Program-made: the position numbers and the translations under genes
Notes under the pieces: generated by a model
Seen by the model: only the letters and a program-made list of their open reading frames with translations
Database searches by the model: none
Told to the model about the DNA's origin: nothing
NCBI GenBank assembly: GCA_029721435.1
Contig: CM056576.1
Location: 122,687,166-122,751,165 of the forward strand
Origin: Gymnothorax reevesii
Lineage: Eukaryota > Chordata > Actinopteri > Anguilliformes > Muraenidae
DNA: 64,000 bases
Direction: 5' to 3'
Part shown: piece by piece, positions 45,791 through 58,499 of the stretch
Layout of the letters: every line of letters begins with the position of its first letter
How positions within the stretch are numbered: the stretch's first letter is position 1

Positions 45791-47398
45791 ATGATTTTTG
45801 AGGAGCAGTATTATGGCAACAAAGCCGAGACAATCGCGTTTACACGTTTTGTTAGACGTTAGGTTGAGGGAGAACCAAATTACATGTTTAAGTGCGAGGA
45901 AAGTTTTGATTTTCTGGTGTCAAAATTGTTCAAAAGTATTATTGCTGTATTGCGCTTCTCCAAATAGTTGAAACATTTTGTGGATTTATATTTGTGACTA
46001 ACATGCTCTGAAAAGTTGTCAAGCAATGGCTTGTTTACCTTAACCCCATGAACTCTGACTTAAGTTTTCCTTTTAGTGGGTTTAGTCAGAAAAAGCATTG
46101 TTTTTATATTGTCAGACAACGTCGCGTCATCCACTGTATCTGCTTGTTGTAGCGGCTTAGTGAAGCTACATCACATTTCTATTGAGAGAAATTTCTAAAC
46201 GCAGGATGCCATGTTTTAATGGCTACAGTATAACATGAAATGGAAAATATCTAGTTCTTGTGCATCATTTTATTCACATTTACCCGTAATTCAGCAGCAC
46301 ATATTTGGGATTATTGGAAACCGTCGGATTTCCAATTCAATTTAAAATAGGTGTTAAGTTTCACGGGTCTCAATAAAGCAGCTGCACTTGATGGACCCAT
46401 ATGTGGGTGCGGAGGTTTTATGGTGTTAATCTCGGTTTTATAAATAATGGTCTGTTAAGAGCACAGCGATGTAGGAACTTCTGCAAAACACCCATTCTGT
46501 GAAGGGATAAACATCCTAAATCAGACTCAGATGCTTGGAAATCTAAAAATATGCTTCTGCTGTGAACCATGCTGTTTTTTCCAAAAAAAAAAAACCCCAA
46601 AAAAATTGGGTAATAACAAGGTCATATTGATTGAAGGCCAGGAAGGTATTGTACTGAAAGAGAGCAGCTGTCTTTGCATTCAGATATGCATTTTACAGCT
46701 ATCCATTTTGGAGAGATTGATGTTTCTCATCAGAGCCAGATTCCCACTCTCGAAGCAGCATCGCTGATCCATCCCCACGACACATCTGCCAACTTGGGTC
46801 GAAATACCTATTTGTTACAGAAAATTACAGGGAGTGGACGTTTCACAGAAACAAAGTGTAAGTGATTGCGCTTGATTGAGAAGCCGAATTTAAGGCTTTG
46901 ACATGGCTTATAATACTGATTTTGTTCATACCTCCCTGTATAAAGTCAGAGGCATAATCCTTGGCCTAGTCTCAGTGACAGATGCCATTCTGTCGATGTG
47001 CGTCACGGGAGATGACTAATGGATGAACGGCGGCCTATTAAAAAGTAACCGGCGGGTATTTGTGTTCCACGGATCAGGGCTGCATTGTAGCAATGGCTAC
47101 CTGTGGAACTTGCAATAACAATGCCTGACAAATGGCTGCGTGTGCAAATGGGGGGTACCGCTGTGCCTCAAATCGATCGCTCCTGCGGTCAGTGCTGTGC
47201 ACTCCTCTCTTACTCTCACCAGTGACCTTTACCTCTCTAAGAGTCGATGTGTAAAATGCAGAGAGGAAGGCTGCTGTTTGGACAGTGACACACTTAAAAG
47301 GGCTGTAACCTCTACATGATTCACATCATATGACTGTTTTTTGTTTCTGAAAATGAAATGAAAATGAATTCAAACTGAAATGCCTGTATCACAGAAAA
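45791..47398. other. Intronic DNA, nothing recognised
   Basis: Low repeat content and no coding signals. It may hold conserved non-coding sequence, which cannot be judged from one species. Confidence 0.35.
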
Positions 47399-47400
47399 TA

Positions 47401-48254
47401 CAACCCCAGTTCTGGAATAGTTGGGACAAAGTTTAAATTGTGAATAAAATCAAAATGCTATGACTTTCAAATCACACCAGCCAGTATTTTATTCCCAACA
47501 GAACAGAGATAACATAGCAAATGTTGAAACTGAGAAATTTTAGAATTTTATTCACAAAATGAGCTCTTTAGATATTTGTTCGCTGCTACAGGTCTCAAAA
47601 AAGTTGGGACAGGGGCCTGTTTACCATGGTGTAGCATCCCCTCTTCTTTTTAACACAGAGTGGAGGCATCTGGGCATTGAGGAGACAAGTTTCTTGAGTT
47701 TAGCCATTGGAATTTGATCCCAGGGTTCCAGCCACTGGAGAGTTTTGGGTCTCCTTTGTAGGACTTTTTGTTTAATTTTGTTCCAAATGTTCTCAATCGG
47801 TGAAAGATCAGGACTGCAAGCAGGCCAGTTCACCACATGGACTCTTCTACTACGAAGCCATGCTGTTGTAATAGCTGCAGTATGCGGTTTTGCACTGTCC
47901 TGCTGAAATGCACAAGGCCTTCCCTGGAAAAGATGTCGTCTGTAGGGGAGCATATGTTGCTCTAAAACCTTTATATACCTTTCAGCATTCATGGTGCTTT
48001 TAAAAACATGCAAGTGTCCCACACCATATGCACTAATGCATCCCCATACCATCAGAGATACTGGCTTTTGAACGGAACGCTTATAACAGGAGGGGTGGTC
48101 TTTCTCCTCTTTAGCCCGGAGGACACGACGCCAATGATTTACAACAAGAATGTCAAATTTGGACTCGTCTGACCACAGGGCACTTTGCCACTTTGCTACA
48201 GTCCATTTTAAATGAGCCTTGGCCCACAGAACACGGTGGCGCTTGCGGATCATG
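47401..48254 (-). mobile_element. Truncated Tc1-type transposon (one end and 3' half)
   Basis: Beginning after TA (47399-47400) with caaccccagttctggaatag, it matches the left half of the 9777-11366 element and stops at about 48254, inside the transposase. The 5' half of the gene and the other terminus are gone. Confidence 0.85.
47621..48253 (-). pseudogene. Tc1-like transposase, intact catalytic half only
   Basis: A 210-codon uninterrupted frame reads from the [12 protein letters not shown] block to the C-terminus ([14 protein letters not shown]). All three catalytic acidic residues are present: D29 in WSDESKF, D119 in FQQDSAKPH and E154 in SPIENIW, with the canonical 34 residues between the last two. 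Around residues 185-190 a five-residue in-frame deletion shortens the C-terminal region ([10 protein letters not shown] where LEACFKQEWDQIP is found at 10000-10227). The DNA-binding N-terminus is lost with the truncation and the first Met is internal. It is therefore a pseudogene despite the open frame. Confidence 0.8.
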
Positions 48255-50472
48255 AGCTCATAATCATAAAAGCGATGCTCACTGGAAATCGCCTGTTCTT
48301 CTGTGGGGAGAAAATGGCAGGCAGCGAATGGCCTAGAAAATATGGATTTATTTTTCTTGCCTCACCTATGGAGGTGTAAGAATATAATAAATGGGAAAAA
48401 TAGCGTAATGTGCAGCCTTTTGAGCTGATAGTCTGAAATTTGATGCCGTAGCTTTACATTGTTGAGCATTAGGGAATTACAACCCTAAAATCTTTGACTT
48501 TGTCTAAATACTTATGGAGCTCTTAATGTGCTGCTCTTGCAATTTTTCACTTGCAGCATACATGTAATTTTCCTGAATGTGAACAGTGACTTGCTCACTG
48601 TTAACTCTCGCAGTGTTAATTCAACTCCGGGAGAAGGTCATGTCAAAGTTGATTTAACACTAAACATTTCTCTGCGTGGCTTCGATAAATAAATAAATAA
48701 ACAGGGCCGTCACTGCGGAAACACTTGCGAGAGAAATGCGCGCATTTAGAGTGTAGCCTTGTAGCGAGCAATAACATGCTTCATTCGCGCATCATTGGCC
48801 TCTCGCTCCCTGCTGCCCTCCCAGGTTTAAACTTTGTTAAAGCTTCTTAACACGCGACTGACGGAAAAAAACTCAATTTTGCTTCTGGAGAAATGGTTCT
48901 GGTGCGACCTGCCTGCAAATGACCCCGTGCTTCAAGGTACCGGTAGGAATTTGCATAGCGGAATTTACGCAAATGCACTACACGACCCTCGCAATTTTCC
49001 TCTCCTCCGTCGAAGGCTTTTTCTGCATCCACATTCAAGTACTTCTTATCCTTTCGCTGCTCCTTTTATTCAGTTCTGTAAATGAGCATCTGTTCATCTC
49101 TCTAAATCCTTTTGAGAACCAGCTATCGCTTCTGCGATCGTCTAGTATTCCCTTTTTGGAACTGTGGAGCGAATTTCATCAACGTCTGAGACCGAGGTGA
49201 CATGTGGAAGGATTGGTTGAGTGTGAGAGTTAACTATGCCAGATGTGATGGAATGTTGGGTAAAAATAGGATTCTATTTTAAATGCCGCTCTGCGACTGC
49301 TAGCTCGTGCGGCCGTGCCGTCTTTACACATCGCTCCATACACCTGTATCGAATCCTCATTTCCCCCGATTTATTCCAAAGCAATATGTGCTGTATGAAT
49401 CCTGGCTGCCCCGAGGTTGTTTTGTGAGGAACGAATGCGTTCTACATTTGAACAGGGAAGTGGGAATGGTTAATGCTATTGGAAATATAATTTGATTAAC
49501 ATCATTAGCCTTGCTTGACCTGCTCTCATCCCTTTTATTCGGCTGAAACAATAGCCAGCAGCACAGATCATCAGGGCAGATTCAGATGGAACGTGGACCT
49601 GTAGGAACTGGCTGTATTTGTGCAGTGATCCATTCATCCATTTCTGAGTGCATATTATAAAACCGCTTTGCTCCTTTGCCGCTGATGGTTCTCAGATGAA
49701 GAAAGTCTTCTTTGGCTGAATAGAATTCAACCCACTGATCTGTACTGAATATCAGCGGTTCAACCTCAGGGTCATCCAGGGACAACCTCGTCAGTTCAAA
49801 GGCACCTGTGGCAACCCCACCATAAGTAATGGGGTTATAGTTCCAAAAAATGTCATTTGAAATGTTTTATTTTTACAAATGTGAATAGTCATTGAATATG
49901 GAGTCCTCCACAGTACCCTCAAGGACCCCTTCTTCTATTGAAAGGTTTGACTACGCTACTAGTGACACAAAACTGTATTACTCCATCATATTATTAAATA
50001 AGTCTCCAACCTAAACCCTCACAAATATTTCAAAGGCTTATTATCTTTATTCTTGAAGTATTATTGGGAAGGATTTTGCTAATACTTAGTTTACGCGAGA
50101 CAGACTGCTTAAGAGCCTCTTGAACCGAACGCTGTCAGACAGATGAATATGCTCTGGCTCTCTGAGTGAGATGAATGATTGAAAAACTGATGGAGAGATT
50201 TCACCTTAGTATATGTGGGTGCTAAGTTTAAAAGCATTTGCTCTATAAAAAAAAACAACTTAATATGCCTCCCTATTCTCTGTATCAGTCCGTGGATTCT
50301 GTATTAAAACAGAGGTCAAGCTGCAAGATTCACCCCTCAGATGAATATGCGAAGCTCCTGTTCCTGTGGTCAATGGAAATGCAGGAAGAATTGAGAGATG
50401 TCAGATACTGTAGCTATTGGGTGGCCAGTAAAGTCTCATCCTTAAGAAGTGAAAGAGAAACATGCTTAAGAG
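48255..50472. other. Intronic DNA, nothing recognised
   Basis: Overlapping open frames of 60-93 codons at 48830-49500 lack recognisable domains. Confidence 0.35.
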
Positions 50473-50696
50473 CAGTGTTTCTCAAACCTCTCCTGGAGGA
50501 CCACCTGCCCTGCCTGTTTTAGATCTTTCCCTGCCCCAGCACCGGTGATTCAAATAATCAGGATGTTATCAATCAGCTTTAGAGGCTCAATAACCAGCTG
50601 ATCATTTTAATCACCTGTGCTAAAACAGGGAAAGATCTAAAACATGCAGGACAGGTGGTCCTCCAGGAGAGGTTTGAGAAGCACTGCTTTAGAGGA
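50473..50696. mobile_element. hAT-type palindromic MITE
   Basis: The left end cagtgtttctcaaacctctc and right end gaggtttgagaagcactg are inverted copies. Pairing extends about 40 bp through ctggaggaccacctg. Flanking cttaagag / ctttagag fits an 8-bp target duplication with one change. No coding capacity. Confidence 0.85.
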
Positions 50697-51764
50697 ACTG
50701 GGCAGCATTTCTAAATCTTACAGAGTTTCTAAGTTCATCCTGGTGAGATATGTCAAAAGTGTCTTCCTTTCAGTTTTGTTCCGCTGCGGTTAATAGGAGC
50801 AGCTGGTGTTTTGTTGTGTAGCTCCGAGGCAAGCATCACCCCCAAACTTCTCTGATCAAATGTCACTCTTCTGTTTTCCTCGCGCCTTCCCGTTAGCGAT
50901 GTGCTATACTGTCATTTTACAAGTGAAGTCTGAGACAGAAGAACCCCGTCTTTGTTATGAACTCGATTGACCGGACTTTTTTTCATGTTTTCGTGTTTGA
51001 AACGGATCTTGCAATAGTTCTGCGTCTGCATTTAGTCTTTCTGATTTTGTCGTGGAGAGCATGATTTTAAGAAAGAAGGACGTGAGTTAATATGGTAATT
51101 GTTGTGCTGTCAATGATTTGCGTTGTTTTGAAGTACAGAGAGTGGATGGACATGGATCATGTCAGTTGATGAAAGGGTGACTTGATTGACCACAATTACT
51201 ACTTTAACTACTTTTTGCTATCTTCTGTCCCACAGTGCTGGGAATAATAGCGATAATAGCAACATGAGTAGGAATAACAATCTTCATCATCATCATCAGT
51301 CAAACATAATGATGAAAATAAATTACCTCTCACATAATGGCACACATGTACCAAAGTAGAATTGCATTTGCAGAAAATCAAAGCTAATATGTATAATGGC
51401 GTTGTCATCAATCGCATAATCTCCAAAAGCATTAAAGAGTGCTATTATGCATCACAATTCAGGCGGCAAAATGAATGTGTTTCTCAAAGCAGCTCATTGT
51501 CAGAGTGGAAACTGACGTCTGCCTCGCTTTCTTTATATTCTGTGAAATGGCAAGTCAGCATATTAATCATTCAGGATGCTTAAATGCCCTGCAGTGCGGT
51601 GGCTCTACTGCAAAGGCCGACATCCGGCCTGCATGCTTATATCGTTTATCTGATGTCCCCTGTCACATTACCTTATTGTTCACAGGCAAGTGACTTGATT
51701 TGAGAATATGAGTGTGATACTGGTTTCCTGCTGGTGATAATGATAATGATAAAACCACAAGAGC
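50697..51764. other. Intronic DNA, nothing recognised
   Basis: A few cat/tgat trinucleotide runs (around 51285-51300). No gene or repeat end seen. Confidence 0.35.
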
Positions 51765-51767
51765 ACT

Positions 51768-52021
51768 GTCAGAAATAGGGGTACAGCCAGGAGTCCATTT
51801 CTGTTCCCCAAAGTACATTCAGCACTCATGTACCCCTTAGGGCTAATTATAGGACCTCAAGGGACCCGTGTGAACCTTTTTAGGGTCCTAAAGGTACTTT
51901 TATGTTCCAAAGCACATAAGTACCCGCTTCTGAGAGTACCACAATAGTACCATTGAGGGGTAGCGCCCCAGTGAAAACCCTTTTACCCTTAAAGATGCAA
52001 ATGGGTACTTTTTTCCGAGAG
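51768..52021. mobile_element. CACTA/EnSpm-like non-autonomous element
   Basis: The left edge cactgtcagaaataggggta is imperfectly mirrored by gggtacttttttccgagagcg. The interior contains paired gtacctttagg-like words. The CACTG start and 'tttctgagagtg' style recall fish EnSpm-like MITEs. No target duplication was identified. Confidence 0.5.
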
Positions 52022-53102
52022 CGAACTCTTTCTTTTTGTCCTGCCATTAGCCATTCCTGAGAAAAGCCTGAAATAATGAACTTTCAGTATTGCCTCTTTC
52101 CTCCTGTTGCAACATCTACGTCAATATATAGCTTCTTCTTTTTTTTGTTGCTGCAGAGAACTGGGTCTTTTTATCGACATTGCCCATTTTGGCTCTAAAC
52201 GCATTCCACGCATGCATTCACTTGCTCTGGCTAATTGGCAATCGAGTTAATCAGAAGGAAGACCATAGTCCTCGGAGTGTCAGGGGAACTGGTGGGATTG
52301 CCGTAGACAGGCTCCTGAATCTTTGTGTATCTATTCAAGCTCGAAGAGTACCTGTTCCTTTAGGGTAAAATAAAATTGCTTTATTATGTTGTTCACATTG
52401 CTGCGAAATGCAAAAATGTGCATATCAACTAATCATCCCCGGTTATTAAAATGCAGATGCCGTAAGAATTCTGTTGCAAGTTTAATCCATCATTTATAGT
52501 ATCTGTCTGACCTACAGTGAATGTAGGGTGTCACAGTTTTGTGCATATTTGTAATGGTTAGAGGGCTCGTGTAGTTATGCTTTCTCCCTCAATCTTCGGT
52601 TTTGTCGGAGGATTTCCATTTGTAAAGTGTTTGTTTTCAGTATTTCATCTGAAAATGCTATAATTCATGCACCAAATAAAGTGGAAGACATGCAGTATGT
52701 TACATTTATTCATAGAAGCTGTAGGATTTCGGGGTTGTTCCGTGTGTCCAGTATATTTCTCATATGATTAAGAATAGCTTTTACTGCTTAACACTGGTAA
52801 GTTTTTTGAAGGCCATCAATAGTTTCCTTTAATCAAAATGCTGATAGTTGCCTGATGGCTTTCCCTGGGAACAACATGTAAATCAATAGGGTACTTAAGG
52901 ACAGTCACCATTGTTTTGCAAAGCTTGTCGTGAAACAAGAATGATGTCCACCAATTGTTCTAGGTACTCAGGTGGTCTGGACAGCTTGAAAGGGGCGCGT
53001 TTAAACTGGTATTGCCTATGAATATTTTGAATGGAGAGCCATTTTCTTAGGACAGCCTTGAGGGAGTAGACTATCTCCCCAGGCGTTAATTAAAATGAAC
53101 TT
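52022..53102. other. Intronic DNA, nothing recognised
   Basis: No feature supported. Confidence 0.35.
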
Positions 53103-53502
53103 AGGTCACACTTTAGATGAAGTGTTGCTCGTAAAGGCTTGTATAATGCCATCATAAATGAGACATAATGTCTTCATAAATCATACATCAGCGAATGTCA
53201 TGCTTTGTAAAGGGTGAAATAACACATCCTTATTCAGCATGTGATGCCAGATGTGACAATGACAATGTCACTTAGCTGACAATGTCACCCTTTATAGCAT
53301 TTAGCCACTAGCTGAGTGACATTATCAGTTATATCACATCTGGTGTCACATGCTGAATAAGGAGGCGTTATTTCATTTCACCCTTTACAAGGCTTTACAT
53401 TTGATTATGTATGATTTATGAAGACATTATGTCTCATTTATGAAGGCATTATACATGCTGTATAAAACCCTTATGAGCAACACTTCATCTAAAGTGTGAC
53501 CT
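53103..53502. mobile_element. Large palindromic foldback MITE
   Basis: The left arm starts aggtcacactttagatgaag and the right arm ends cttcatctaaagtgtgacct. Pairing runs for most of the 400 bp: gacataatgtcttcataaat / atttatgaagacattatgtc, and cttattcagcatgtgatgcc near the centre with its inverse. TA lies at both outer edges. No coding capacity. Confidence 0.9.
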
Positions 53503-55727
53503 ATATATATATATATTTAATCAAATCCGGTAAGGACAATTAACTGCAAGTAACCCATGTTGTCAGAGCAGGGGACATAAATCGACTGGTCCCAAAAGAC
53601 GACACACATTACGCACGTAGTATAATTTTCATGTCATTTGAATTTAGATTGTGAGTCATTGTGGATGCTGGGCAGAGAGTGTTTCTTTAGAAATGCTTAC
53701 TTTAAATGAGAAGGGAATGTCTTCATTTCCCCCGGAATGCGGGACTGATACAGCGTCTCACGCATTGGCACTGTGGGGTTTCTGCTACGACGGCTCCTGA
53801 GCAATCAAATAGCCCGACGTTCCTTCGCCCTCATCCTGCGGGAAAAAAGCCTTTTCCCCTGAACCTGCTTTGATAATAAATCATTTTGTGTCCAATCCCC
53901 GTGGATGCTCAAACAAATTAGGTTAACGGCTGAAATAAAAAATGGGTTTCCTTCCTTTTCGAGACCCTGCACCACTGGAGTCTGATTACATTTGCATCTC
54001 TGTTAGCTTTGCAGCATTCAGTTCACTTAATGCTTAGGCATCAGTCTACACTTCACTCTGCACTCTCTTTATTTTTATTGGTAAAGCTGAAAGAGAAAGT
54101 CCTTCTAAACGGTGGATTGTGATTCAGAGGTAGTTTTATTAATTATGTGCATTTTTTTAATTTATTTTTTTGTCCCTGTGTTTACTTGTTGCGCCGTAAT
54201 TGTGCTCCTGGACCAAGCCCAGCTAAATTCAGTAAGCGTTTCTGGGTGATGTATGGTTCCACTTTATATAAATATTCTGAAGTATTAAGTTTATTTACTC
54301 TGTGTTGCGGCTTTAGAGAAACACAGCATGCTCCGAATGCTAGTGAGACCCATTAACTTGAATTCAGTGCTTTAGCGTTGATGCAATCTCCAAAGAGGGT
54401 AAACATCGAAGTCAGTCTTTTCTAAACATTTTCCAGCTTGAGCTTGCCCAGTGAAGGCCCTGCAGTGATTTATTTACCTGAATTGCATTTTGTGTTGAAA
54501 ATGGAGGCCGATCAAACTGAATCAGTGAATTCAGTTAGAGTCCAACTCAATGAATCAAATTTTCACACGCGAACATTTTTATTATTTTCCTCAAAGTGTG
54601 GCCGTGATTTTAGTATCGTACTTTTGACACATGTAGTACCCCATTAGACATACCAAATGAGATGATGTCGTGGCGAATGATATTTTGCTTTTAGCTGAGT
54701 AATCAAACCAAGACAGTAGAGTTGGGCCCCTCTTGAATTACAGAACTGAGTCTTCTACATGGAAGGGACAAAACAGGTCTTGTTTCTCCAGAATCATTTT
54801 ATTTTATTTCAAAAGTCAGCATTAAGTGGATGCTGCAAAAACCCTTTTTTGTGATTTCCTTGGCTGAAGTACAATACCTCATCATGGGGGTGGGGTGGGT
54901 GCGGGGGAGTTGTTTGTCTTCTATTGTCTGGTGTTAACAGCCTCTAATTTCCAAGAAAAACCTTTCTATTCCTAACCTTGACATGAAATACATTCCAAGC
55001 GAACAACCCATCTCATTCTTTGCATTAAACAGTTTGAATCCGCCTCAAGTTGAGCCAATCAATAATCATTAATCTTGGATCACTGCCTCTGCCTCCTGTA
55101 AGCCAAGGCTGAATTTCCTGCAATAGCTGGAGATGGGCCCCCGTCTTGAACTCACTGTGTAAAATACATTAGCAAAACACACATTTATTCATGGCAATCG
55201 GGACCTTTTGGCACATAATCAAGAACCTTTTCACCTGAAGAGCACAAACCATGCAAACCGTTCATTTTGAAAATTTGCAGAGTTGGGCCATGACTGAATT
55301 GACACACTGAATATGTGACCTGTGCATGTGTCCATGGCATCTCGTTCTGATGCACCTCCTACCATATTGGTTCCATTTGCCTACCTGGACGCTGTTAGAG
55401 GATTTGCTTTTTGAACAGAAAAAAAACGATATTATAAAATACATCACAAAATAATAAAGAGAATTTAGGCCTTTTCTCTGTTGAAGGAACTGTGCTATCA
55501 CTTAAATGGATGATCTCTGGGCTGGAGCATTTGCTTGCAAAAGTTAGCTGTCACCGATTATGGATGACTTCAGTACATCAACAAACGGCTGTAAATGTGG
55601 TTCACATGTGATTACCAGAATCAAAATGTGGCTTCCTGTATACAGAACTTTATCATTCCCAGAAGAGTCAATAAGGGCACAGAAAACCTCTCCATAGCAA
55701 TGATCAGGTGTTGGCTGTCAACCACGT
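53503..55727. other. Intronic DNA, nothing recognised
   Basis: It contains a short (TA)n run at 53502-53515. Otherwise unique-looking. Confidence 0.35.
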
Positions 55728-55972
55728 GGTTACCTCCGCCAGCGAAGTCAGGCAGGAGGTCATGTGATGGGTGCCATTTGTCTGTTCGTTTGCTAACAAC
55801 CTGCAGGATACAGTTTTGATCTCATTATCACCAAAATTTCACAATCGCTAGGCCTTGCCCCAGAATAGAAGCCGATTGAATTTAACTTTCAAAGGTCAAA
55901 GGTCAGGGTCATAAAAAATTCCTGAAAATTGTTGGCGGTGCTACTTGCGCTCTCTGGGCGCAGCTCTAGTTC
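55728..55972 (+). repeat. Dispersed repeat, copy 4
   Basis: It starts acctccgccagcgaagtcag and has an aggaggtcatgtg block with a tctgttcgtttgctaacaa run. It ends gcgctctctgggcgcagctc. Same family as 36481-36820. Confidence 0.55.
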
Positions 55973-57554
55973 AATACTACAAACACAATGCACAAGTATC
56001 AACTCTTTTACTCTTTTTTTGTATTAGCTCATGCAAATGCGATTTCACCAGCATGCTCAAGGACTTTCTTTTTTCCACGTTCAATTTCCTGCTTTATATC
56101 TTATTTGCCATTTGAAAATTGCGACCACGTTTTTAATCCCATCAACAACCTGAGGTGAGAGACAAAATATGCGAGACATGAATAGTTTCTTTGTCTTTCG
56201 CCGCATGTGGTTTGATGAAGTTTATCGCTGCACTGTCTAAGAGAAGCACCTGTGAGGTTAATGCATTCGGTTCTGTTCATGGCTGGGTTTCAAAGAAGGG
56301 AGCGTCTACGATCTCAGAGAGCTCACTGTCTCCTCTGCTGTGTTTGTGGAAATAATAATTGTCTTATTAATCAGTAATACTTGAAATAAGGTTTTGTGGT
56401 AAACAGCCTCTCCGAGAATAATGTTAACAGAAAATAATGCATGATGATTATTTCCATTGTCTTCTATGGCTTGATGGCATGCTTTATATTTACTGCAGGA
56501 GCAGTATGCGGTTTACAGAGATGTTTGTTCATTTTTGTGTAAATTCTAATTTTGAAGATGTTTTGCTTTATTGAATTCAACACCATCTTCATTAACGTGA
56601 CTAATTTCAGAAGCAGGAAGAAGCTGTATTATTCCCTGGTGAATGATTATTTACCGGGCCATCATTAATGAAATTAGCGACTATGAATATTCATGCATGG
56701 GCCACAGGAAGTAAGCATAATTAGAGTGTGAATTTCTGCTGATGTGCTGCGCGGCTTTGAGTCTGGCGTTTTTAACAGAGAATGTTGGTACCACTGCCGC
56801 AGTTAGTGGTTTTCTGCATCTCATGCTGAGATAGAACTGTCTTTAAAGCAGATATTCAAGAAAAGAGCACAACGAAAGCAATATGGTGCTTAGTACACAT
56901 CATCAATTTTTGCCTGTCCAAGAAGATGGATCAGTCTTGGCGAGAGAGTTATAGGTGTTGCATTTCCCAGCATCATGGTTTTATATTGAATATTTTTCAA
57001 GTGATTGATGCAGCCAAAGCTCTGTGGATATTTACAGGTACATTCATTTGATTGGAAGAGGTTTTTTCATCCAAAGAATGTCTCAGAATAAACCGATAAA
57101 TACGTTATGTAATGGTGACAAATTTCTTTTCAACAGAAAAGCACTCGATTGATAAGCTATTTATTGTGTCATTGTATTCTCTTTTTTATTGTGGAATAAA
57201 ACATAGTTTTTGTGTTTTGTAAATTGAATTTTGTCTTGGCGTGTTACCTGGAGATATTATGTCAGCCCTCTCTATTAGCTGTCTGCCTGTTTACCAAAAC
57301 CCATAAAACCATCACCCAGTTAGCATGTATTTGAATGTTATTGCTCTTGTAGCGTTCAGTAGGCACACACTGTTTGCAGGGCACCAAAGAAGGATTCCAT
57401 ACTGCGGTAAGCATCCTATTAGGCTGGCATTTACCATATATGGTCCTGTGGTTTAAGGGTACACAGGTGCTTTGCTTCCAAAAAGTTAACCTACAATCAA
57501 GTCAATGCGATATTCAAGTGAAAGAGAAAATGGTTTCCAGTGAGCCTATTCTAA
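55973..57554. other. Intronic DNA, candidate conserved non-coding block
   Basis: No repeats recognised. 56600-56770 is rich in TAAT-type and octamer-like words (taatgaaattag, tgaatattcatgcat), as in conserved developmental enhancers. This is only a compositional hint. Confidence 0.3.
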
Positions 57555-57775
57555 TCCTGACTCGTTATATGGTGACGCTACCTGACCAAGCGTCGATATA
57601 CAGCAAAAAGAGTGCCTTTTGGTGTCTTAATCGGATGCCAGTGCTAAAACGAACCCTACCCCTTAATCCTAACCCTAACCCAAGCCCTAAAGGTCAAGTA
57701 AGGATGGCCAAAAGCCTCTCTTTTCGTCATATATTGATGCTTGGTCAGGTAGTGTCGCTATGTGACGGGTCGGGA
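57555..57775. mobile_element. Foldback element with a telomere-like core
   Basis: The left arm (tcctgactcgttatatggtg, then acgctacctgaccaagcgtc) is mirrored by the right arm (gatgcttggtcaggtagtgt, then cgctatgtgacgggtcggga). The inner words gccttttgg / ccaaaagcc close the arms. The loop carries taatcctaaccctaaccc at about 57664-57681. It is about 221 bp and non-coding. Confidence 0.75.
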
Positions 57776-58499
57776 TGAGAATGTGTCGGTCGTCCATGTC
57801 TTTAGACAAACCCATCAAACACCATATCGCAGAATTGCTTCTTGTGTGGGCAGTTGGGAAATGAGATCTAGTCTGGGCTACATTTTCACCATCTTGCCTC
57901 CATTTCAGTTGAACACCTTCTGGAGGTTCTGTGCTTTGTCGAAAGTTTCTGTTCTCTCCCTTTTCTGAAAGAAAGGAAATGAGTCGCTAAACTGGGTCTC
58001 TGTGTCAACCACAGAAAGAAGCTAACACTGGACAGAGCCAGTTATCTGATCTCTTGGACTGCTGTGCCAGTACAGCTGACTCCATTTAATGGTCTGTTTG
58101 GGAGCAAAGAGCCTGGCATTTCCTCCGAGTTGATTGTCGGTAGTTAGGAACGTGAAATCTTAGGAGTCAAGGGTTCAGTTATCAGCATTTATGTTGTCGT
58201 CAGGAATGGCCTAATTGTTCTGGATCAAATCTTGGCTATACAGTCATGGTTGGCAAATCCATGGGATAATTAAAAACAGGCTATGATGTTCTCGAGGTTA
58301 CTTCAATTTATGATTGCTAAACATTTGGCTGGTTCAGTGATGCAGTCCAACAGTTACGGCAGAGTTAAACTGCCAGTTTACATTGACAGCTGGCTGTCTG
58401 CATTCTCAGGTCTGCAGTTAAAACTGGGTGTTTTATTTCAAGTTTGTAAAAGGCCTAAATTCAATCAGTTCACATTTTATTCTGTTTCTTTTTGTTCTG
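57776..58499. other. Intronic DNA, nothing recognised
   Basis: No feature supported. Confidence 0.35.

Noticed and set aside
57374..57778. 134-codon open frame with a PNPNPSP run
   Set aside because: The PNPNP part is a translation of the ccctaa-like loop of a foldback element, and the rest is arm sequence.
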